Shown here: positions 53,253-57,993 of the stretch, piece after piece | How positions within the stretch are numbered: position 1 is the stretch's first letter | Layout of the letters: the number at the start of each line of letters is the position of its first letter | Notes under the pieces: generated by a model | What the model was told of the DNA's origin: nothing | The model's database searches: none | Seen by the model: the letters and a program-made list of their open reading frames with translations, nothing else | Source of the DNA: an uncultured Alistipes sp. | GTDB lineage: Bacteria > Bacteroidota > Bacteroidia > Bacteroidales > Rikenellaceae | DNA: 57,993 bases | Reading direction: 5' to 3' | Assembly: GCF_949296715.1 (NCBI RefSeq) | Contig: NZ_CASFQD010000014.1 | Span: forward strand, 1-57,993 | Position numbers and translations under genes: made by a program

Positions 53253-54029
53253 ATGATATATCTGAAGACAGACGAGGAGATCGAACTGCTCCGCGAGAAC
53301 AACATCCTGGTGTCGCAGACGCTGGCCGAAGTGGGTCGCCACATCCGGCCCGGCGTCACGACCAAGGAGTTGGACCGCATTGCCGAGGATTTCATCCGCG
53401 CGCACGGGGCAGTTCCCGCTTTCCTCGGGTATGAGGGCTATCCGGCTTCGTTGTGTATTTCGGTAAACGAACAGGTAGTTCACGGTATCCCATCCTCGAC
53501 GTGCGTCCTCAAGGAGGGCGACATCGTTTCGGTCGATTGCGGTACGTTTATGAAGGGGTTTGTTGGTGATTCGGCGTATACGTTCGCCGTGGGAGAGGTT
53601 GCCGAGGAGGTACGGCAGCTGATGGACGTCACCAAAGAGGCTCTTTATAAGGGTACCGAACAGGCGAAGGCCGGCAACCGCGTAGGCGACATTTCGGCCG
53701 CCGTGCAGGAGTATGCCGAGCGCTTCGGTTACGGCGTGGTCCGGGAATTGGAGGGACACGGTCTGGGTCGGAAAATGCACGAAGACCCGGGTGTACCCAA
53801 TTACGGAGCGCGTGGCAGAGGGCCCCTGCTGAAGGAGGGCATGGTCATCTGCATCGAGCCCATGATCAACATGGGGACCAAAGCGGTGGTTTTCGAACGG
53901 GATGGCTGGACGGTCCGCACGCGCGACCGCAAACCGGCGGCGCACTACGAGTTCGCAGTGGCTGTCCGCCGCGGCGGCCCCGACGTGCTGACGGATTTCA
54001 GTATCATCGAACAGGCAATAAACAACTAA
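53253..54029 (+). CDS. map: methionine aminopeptidase, type I
   Basis: A 258-aa enzyme removing the initiator Met from nascent proteins. The five metal ligands are recognisable: Asp in VSVDCGTFMKGFVGDSAYTF (two Asp), His in GHGLGRKMHEDPG, Glu in VICIEPMIN and Glu in HYEFAVAV. The start is MIYLKTDEEIELLRENN, 34 bases after secY. Confidence 0.97.
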   Translation: MIYLKTDEEIELLRENNILVSQTLAEVGRHIRPGVTTKELDRIAEDFIRAHGAVPAFLGYEGYPASLCISVNEQVVHGIPSSTCVLKEGDIVSVDCGTFMKGFVGDSAYTFAVGEVAEEVRQLMDVTKEALYKGTEQAKAGNRVGDISAAVQEYAERFGYGVVRELEGHGLGRKMHEDPGVPNYGARGRGPLLKEGMVICIEPMINMGTKAVVFERDGWTVRTRDRKPAAHYEFAVAVRRGGPDVLTDFSIIEQAINN

Positions 54030-54035
54030 GACTCT

Positions 54036-54254
54036 ATGGCAAAACAGGCTGCTATTGAAAGGGACGGGACGATCATCGAGGCCCTCTCGAACGCGATGTT
54101 CCGCGTCGAGCTGGACAACGGTCACGTGCTCACGGCCCATATCTCGGGAAAGATGCGCATGCACTACATCAAGATCCTTCCCGGAGATAAAGTGAAAGTG
54201 GAGATGACGCCCTACGATCTGACGAAGGGCCGTATCTCTTTCCGGTACAAATAA
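54036..54254 (+). CDS. infA: translation initiation factor IF-1
   Basis: A 72-aa OB-fold factor that blocks the A site during initiation. The sequence AIERDGTIIEALSNAMFRVELDNGHVLTAHISGKMR and the end PYDLTKGRISFRYK match the family closely. Six bases separate it from map. Confidence 0.98.
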   Translation: MAKQAAIERDGTIIEALSNAMFRVELDNGHVLTAHISGKMRMHYIKILPGDKVKVEMTPYDLTKGRISFRYK

Positions 54255-54274
54255 CCTTAGATTGCTCGAAAATC

Positions 54275-54391
54275 ATGAAAGTAAAGGCATCCATCAAGAA
54301 AAGAAGCGAGGATTGCAAGATTGTGAAGCGTAAGGGGAAACTCTACGTCATTTGCAAGAAGAATCCCAAGTTCAAAATGCGCCAGGGTTGA
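54275..54391 (+). CDS. rpmJ: 50S ribosomal protein L36 (zinc-free type)
   Basis: A 38-aa L36: starts MKVKASIKKRSEDCK and ends KNPKFKMRQG. Of the four residues of the usual C-C-C-H zinc site only two cysteines remain (14 and 27); the first Cys is Ser and the His is Phe, so this is a non-zinc form. It is too short to stand out as an open frame, but its place between infA and rpsM is canonical. Confidence 0.95.
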   Translation: MKVKASIKKRSEDCKIVKRKGKLYVICKKNPKFKMRQG

Positions 54392-54431
54392 TGGTTTTAA
54401 CACAATTTCGTAAAAAAGTAAAAGAAGTAAT

Positions 54432-54812
54432 ATGGCACGTATAGTCGGTGTAGATTTACCGAAAAACAAGCGGGGCGAGATCGGCCTGACCTATATCTAC
54501 GGTATCGGTCGCTCGACGGCCCGCAAGATCCTCGATGCCGCAGGCATCAGCTACGATCTCAAAGTTCAGGACTGGACGGACGACCAGGTCGGCGCGATTC
54601 GTGCGACGATCGCCGAGATGGGTATCAAGGTCGAGGGCGAATGCCGTTCGCTCGTTCAGCTCAACATCAAGCGACTGATGGATATCGGCTGCTACCGCGG
54701 CATCCGTCACCGTCTGGGACTTCCGGTTCGCGGACAGTCGACCAAGAACAACGCGCGTACCCGCAAGGGCCGCAAGAAGACGGTCGCAAACAAGAAAAAG
54801 GCAACAAAGTAA
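54432..54812 (+). CDS. rpsM: 30S ribosomal protein S13
   Basis: A 126-aa S13 of the 30S head, contacting P-site tRNA with its C-terminal tail. MARIVGVDLPKNKRGEIGLTYIYGIG and RGIRHRLGLPVRGQSTKNNARTRKG are family signatures. Confidence 0.97.
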   Translation: MARIVGVDLPKNKRGEIGLTYIYGIGRSTARKILDAAGISYDLKVQDWTDDQVGAIRATIAEMGIKVEGECRSLVQLNIKRLMDIGCYRGIRHRLGLPVRGQSTKNNARTRKGRKKTVANKKKATK

Positions 54813-54825
54813 TCTTTAGAGAATT

Positions 54826-55215
54826 ATGGCAAAGAAAACTGGAACAGTCAAGAAGAAGGTTGTTAAGGTTGGTGCCGTGGGTAACGCCTACGTACACTCC
54901 ACTTTCAACAACGTGATCATCACCATTACCAACGAGGTAGGTGACGTCATCAGCTGGTCGTCGGCCGGTAAGATGGGCTTCCGTGGTTCGAAGAAGAATA
55001 CTCCGTATGCCGCACAGACGTCGGCCGCCGACTGCGCAAAGGTCGCTTACGACATGGGTCTGCGCAAGGTGAAGGTTTACGTCAAGGGTCCGGGTGCCGG
55101 CCGTGAGTCGGCCGTGCGCACCATCCACGGCGCAGGTATCGAGGTGATGGAGATCATCGACGTTACTCCGCTGCCGCACAACGGTTGTCGCGCTCCTAAC
55201 CGCCGTCGCGTATAA
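54826..55215 (+). CDS. rpsK: 30S ribosomal protein S11
   Basis: A 129-aa S11 at the platform near the E site. NAYVHSTFNNVIITITNEVGDVISWSSAGKMGFRGSKKNTPYAAQ and the C-terminal TPLPHNGCRAPNRRRV are typical. It begins with a Lys-rich stretch. Confidence 0.97.
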   Translation: MAKKTGTVKKKVVKVGAVGNAYVHSTFNNVIITITNEVGDVISWSSAGKMGFRGSKKNTPYAAQTSAADCAKVAYDMGLRKVKVYVKGPGAGRESAVRTIHGAGIEVMEIIDVTPLPHNGCRAPNRRRV

Positions 55216-55264
55216 TTGCAGTCGAGGTTAAGGATAAATCAAGGATTTTTAATACGTAAAGACA

Positions 55265-55873
55265 ATGGGAAAATACATAGGACCAAAATCGAAAATCGCC
55301 CGCAAGTTCGGCGAAGCTATTTACGGTGCCGACAAGGTGCTTGAGAAGCGCAACTTCCCTCCCGGACAGCACGGTCTGGCACGCAAGCGCAAGAAGGTGT
55401 CGGAGTACGGTACGCAGCTGAGCGAGAAGCAGAAGGCAAAGTATACGTACGGTCTGCTCGAGAAGCAGTTCTCGCGCACCTACGAGCAGGCTGCCCGCAT
55501 GGGCGGTATCACGGGTGAGAACCTGCTGAAGCTGCTCGAGTGCCGTCTGGACAACGTTGTTTACCGCTTGGGTATCGCCCCGACGCGTGCAGCTGCCCGC
55601 CAGCTCGTTTCGCACTGCCACATCTGCGTGAACGGCAACGTCGTGAACATCCCCTCGTACTCGCTGCGTGCGGGCGACGTGGTGTCGGTTCGCGAGAAGT
55701 CGAAGAGCCTGGAGGTAATCACGGCATCTCTGGCCGGCTCGTCGAAGAGCCGCTACGCCTGGCTTGAGTGGGACGGCGCCACGATGAGCGGCCGCTTCCT
55801 GCAGAAGCCCGAGCGCGAGGAGATTCCCGAGAACATCAAGGAGCAGCTTATCGTCGAGTTGTACTCGAAGTAG
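55265..55873 (+). CDS. rpsD: 30S ribosomal protein S4
   Basis: A 202-aa S4, a primary assembly protein and fidelity factor. The S4 RNA-binding motif is RLDNVVYRLGIAPTRAAARQLVSHCHICVNG. The short N-terminus lacks the zinc-binding cysteines found in some bacteria. Confidence 0.97.
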   Translation: MGKYIGPKSKIARKFGEAIYGADKVLEKRNFPPGQHGLARKRKKVSEYGTQLSEKQKAKYTYGLLEKQFSRTYEQAARMGGITGENLLKLLECRLDNVVYRLGIAPTRAAARQLVSHCHICVNGNVVNIPSYSLRAGDVVSVREKSKSLEVITASLAGSSKSRYAWLEWDGATMSGRFLQKPEREEIPENIKEQLIVELYSK

Positions 55874-55894
55874 TAATCAAACAAATTCGATATT

Positions 55895-56887
55895 ATGGCA
55901 ATATTAGCATTCCAGAAACCTGAAAAGGTTATAATGCTGGAGTCCACTTCGTCGTTCGGAAAGTTCGAATTCCGACCGCTGGAGCCCGGATTCGGCATGA
56001 CTGTCGGTAACGCTTTGCGTCGTATTCTGCTCTCTTCGCTCGAGGGCTACGCGATCACGACTGTCAAGGTAGCCGGTGTCGATCACGAGTTTGCCGCTAT
56101 CCCCGGAGTGATGGAGGATATGTTGAATATCATCCTCAGTCTGAAGCAGGTTCGTTTTATCCGCACAGTCGATAATCAGGATGCCGAAAAAGTATCCATT
56201 AACGTTGCGGGTGTTACGGAGCTGACTGCCGGATATATCTCGAATTATCTGTCGTTCTTCAAGGTGCTCAATCCGGACCTGGTGATCTGCCACCTGGCCC
56301 CGGGTACCAAGATGCAGATGACGCTCACGATCGGCAAGGGTCGCGGCTATGTTCCGGCCGAGGAGAATGCACCTGCCGAATGTGAGTTCGGTACGCTGCC
56401 GATCGACTCGATCTTCACGCCCATCAAGAACGTGAAGTACTCGATCGAGAACTACCGCGTCGAGCAGAAGACCGACTACGAGAAGTTGAATTTGGAAATT
56501 ACTACCGACGGGTCGATTCACCCCAAGGAGGCTCTGAAGGAGGCCGCCAAGATTCTCATCCAGCACTTCATGCTCTTCTCGGACGAGAAGATCACGGTGA
56601 ACATGGAGGAGACGAACGGCGCCGAGGAGTTCGATGAGGATGTGCTCCACATGCGCCAGCTGCTGAAGACGAAGCTCTCGGATCAGGACCTTTCGGTCCG
56701 CGCCCTGAACTGTCTGAAGGCTGCCGACGTCGATACGGTGGGCGATCTGGTGAAGCTCAACCGCAACGACCTGCTGAAGTTCCGCAACTTCGGCAAGAAG
56801 TCGCTCACGGAACTCGACGAGCTGCTTGCCTCCCTGAACCTGAAGTTCGGTATGGACGTATCAATCTACAAACTTGACAAAGATTAA
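55895..56887 (+). CDS. rpoA: RNA polymerase alpha subunit
   Basis: A 330-aa alpha subunit. The N-terminal dimerisation domain (FRPLEPGFGMTVGNALRRILLSSLEG) and the C-terminal DNA- and activator-binding domain (LKAADVDTVGDLVKLNRNDLLKFRNFGKKSLTELDELL) are complete. In this phylum alpha works with a sigma factor recognising the TAnnTTTG promoters seen across this window. It lies between rpsD and rplQ. Confidence 0.98.
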   Translation: MAILAFQKPEKVIMLESTSSFGKFEFRPLEPGFGMTVGNALRRILLSSLEGYAITTVKVAGVDHEFAAIPGVMEDMLNIILSLKQVRFIRTVDNQDAEKVSINVAGVTELTAGYISNYLSFFKVLNPDLVICHLAPGTKMQMTLTIGKGRGYVPAEENAPAECEFGTLPIDSIFTPIKNVKYSIENYRVEQKTDYEKLNLEITTDGSIHPKEALKEAAKILIQHFMLFSDEKITVNMEETNGAEEFDEDVLHMRQLLKTKLSDQDLSVRALNCLKAADVDTVGDLVKLNRNDLLKFRNFGKKSLTELDELLASLNLKFGMDVSIYKLDKD

Positions 56888-56890
56888 TTT

Positions 56891-57466
56891 ATGAGACACA
56901 ATAAGAATTTCAACCACCTCGGCCGTCAGGCGGGACACCGCAAGGCGATGCTTTCGAACATGGCCTCGTCGCTGATTCTGCACAAGCGCATCGAGACGAC
57001 GCTCGCGAAAGCCAAGGCCGTTCGTATGTTCGTGGAGCCTCTGGTGACCAAGTCGAAGGAGGACACGACCCACTCGCGCCGCGTCGTATTCTCGTACCTC
57101 AAGCAGAAGGAGGCCGTGACGGAGCTCTTCCGCACGATCGCTCCGAAGATTGCCGAGCGTCCGGGCGGTTATACGCGCATCCTGAAGACGGGCTTCCGTC
57201 TGGGTGACGCCGCCGATATGTGCATCATCGAGTTCGTGGACTTCAACGAGGCCTATACGCTGGGCATCACGCCCGCCGCTGCGGAGGCGAAGCCCAAGAC
57301 GCGCCGTTCGCGCAAGAGCGCCGCAAAGAAGACGGACGCTGTCGAGGATGCCACGGTAGTCGAGGGCGAGAAGAAGGCCCCGAAGAACGTCGCTCCGAAG
57401 GCTGCTGCCGCCAAGAGTGCCGCTCCGAAGGTAGCCAAGAAGACCAACGTCGGCAAGAAGATGTAA
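56891..57466 (+). CDS. rplQ: 50S ribosomal protein L17
   Basis: A 191-aa L17 near the tunnel exit. The core is MRHNKNFNHLGRQAGHRKAMLSNMASSLILHKRI and the IAERPGGYTRILKTGFRLGDAADMCIIEFVDF segment. After residue 125 it carries an Ala/Lys/Pro-rich tail of about 60 residues not found in E. coli L17 (about 127 aa), as in many Bacteroidota. It is the last gene of the superoperon, 3 bases past rpoA. Confidence 0.96.
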   Translation: MRHNKNFNHLGRQAGHRKAMLSNMASSLILHKRIETTLAKAKAVRMFVEPLVTKSKEDTTHSRRVVFSYLKQKEAVTELFRTIAPKIAERPGGYTRILKTGFRLGDAADMCIIEFVDFNEAYTLGITPAAAEAKPKTRRSRKSAAKKTDAVEDATVVEGEKKAPKNVAPKAAAAKSAAPKVAKKTNVGKKM

Positions 57467-57679
57467 TTCGGCCCGGGGCCGAGCAGGGGAGGGGAAGGCA
57501 GATTGAAAGGCTGTTTTCTCTCCGTGCAGGTCCTGTGACTGAACGGTTCGGTGGTGCGGGCGATCCGCATCATCGTTGGAAATCCCCGGATGGATGGTAC
57601 GTGAGTACTCCGGTAATGATGCCAAAAGTGGTTGGTGGTATAAGATGTAACCGACATACTATTTGGCAGTTATAAGGAT

Positions 57680-57723
57680 AAAACAGAGATTAGTAGAAAC
57701 CGGTTTCTACTAATCTCTGTTTT
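57680..57723. repeat. 22-bp perfect palindrome before the transposase gene
   Basis: Arms 57680-57701 and 57702-57723 are exact inverted repeats with no loop, ending in TTTTT just before the transposase ATG. It may be an IS end, two IS ends meeting head to head, a transcription barrier protecting the IS, or a terminator used by the ribosomal operon. No other terminator was seen after rplQ. Confidence 0.75.
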
Positions 57724-57724
57724 T

Positions 57725-57993
57725 ATGTCAAAGAAACGAAAAATACGATGTCCTCATTGCGGCTTTTTAGAGACCATAAAATGGGGTACTCGAAGCGGAT
57801 ACACCCGCTATTGTTGTAAGAATTGTGGCAGCTATTTTACGGATCGTCGAGTTTGGATTTCCGATAAAAACAAGTTTATATGGTTCGCGCGTTGGGTTCG
57901 CGGCAAACAGCGTATTTGTGACCTTGCGAGTGAGAGCGGATACAGCGAACGCACTCTGAAAAGATACTTCTATCGGCTCTTGCCCCAGTGTCC
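57725..57993 (+). CDS. IS transposase with N-terminal zinc ribbon (cut by window end)
   Basis: The first 89 residues of a transposase open to the window edge. MSKKRKIRCPHCGFLETIKWG and RYCCKNCGSYFTDRR form a CxxC/CxxC zinc ribbon, followed by the helical KFIWFARWVRGKQRICDLASESGYSERTLKRYF region, a probable helix-turn-helix for binding IS ends. This layout is like Zn-binding variants of IS256-type and related transposases; the family cannot be fixed without the catalytic DDE part. Codons are more AT-rich than in the ribosomal genes, fitting an insertion. Confidence 0.75.
   Translation, partial: MSKKRKIRCPHCGFLETIKWGTRSGYTRYCCKNCGSYFTDRRVWISDKNKFIWFARWVRGKQRICDLASESGYSERTLKRYFYRLLPQC

Overview
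This window looks like a chromosomal segment of a gut-type Bacteroidota (Bacteroidales). The genus is most like Alistipes (Rikenellaceae), but that is an inference from GC-rich coding sequence and gene content, not a proven assignment. The phylum is supported by many promoters of the Bacteroidota type (TTG or TTTG, about 19 bases, TAnnTTTG), a fused str/S10/spc/alpha ribosomal superoperon without tuf, a two-ExbD TolQ locus, a MoxR/DUF58/Bat aerotolerance operon, and long hydrophilic tails on some ribosomal proteins.

Layout. 102-2468 (minus): ExbB/TolQ-type proton channel operon. 2789-6190 (minus): dprA-tatD-TIGR04076-asparaginase, partly coupled by ATGA overlaps. 6297-6546: promoter and tRNA-Cys(GCA). 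6535-15309: an 8.8-kb integrated element in the 3' end of tRNA-Cys, bounded by 14-bp direct repeats, with paired GGGGCGCA arm-like sites at both ends, two tyrosine recombinases, a WYL-domain regulator, a 209-aa unknown protein, a 566-aa protein whose C-terminal domain resembles the uracil-DNA-glycosylase superfamily and which sits behind a long structured leader, a two-TM protein, and a Rep/relaxase-like protein. 15313-18261: the stranded tRNA terminator, a truncated DUF4369 protein, an anaerobic sulfatase-maturase-like radical SAM enzyme, and rnpB (minus). 18276-25484 (minus): aldehyde dehydrogenase and the Bat operon. 25603-30566 (plus): uvrD/pcrA, glycosyltransferase, nth, GNAT. 30615-37786 (minus): yeiH, lysR, nrnA, esterase, leuS. 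37988-38554: a small lipoprotein. 38769-57466 (plus): rpsL through rplQ, with secY, map, infA and rpoA. 57680-57993: a long palindrome and the start of an IS transposase cut by the window edge.

The most interesting part is the element. Its cargo splits into two separately promoted units (WYL regulator plus 209-aa protein; leader plus 566-aa glycosylase-like protein plus membrane protein), which fits a regulated anti-phage or DNA-modification-sensing module on a small mobile element. That function is a hypothesis. Second is the hairpin-rich 0.6-kb spacer that splits the spc operon between rpsN and rpsH, with a fresh promoter before rpsH. All computations implied here were done by eye; no database search was run.
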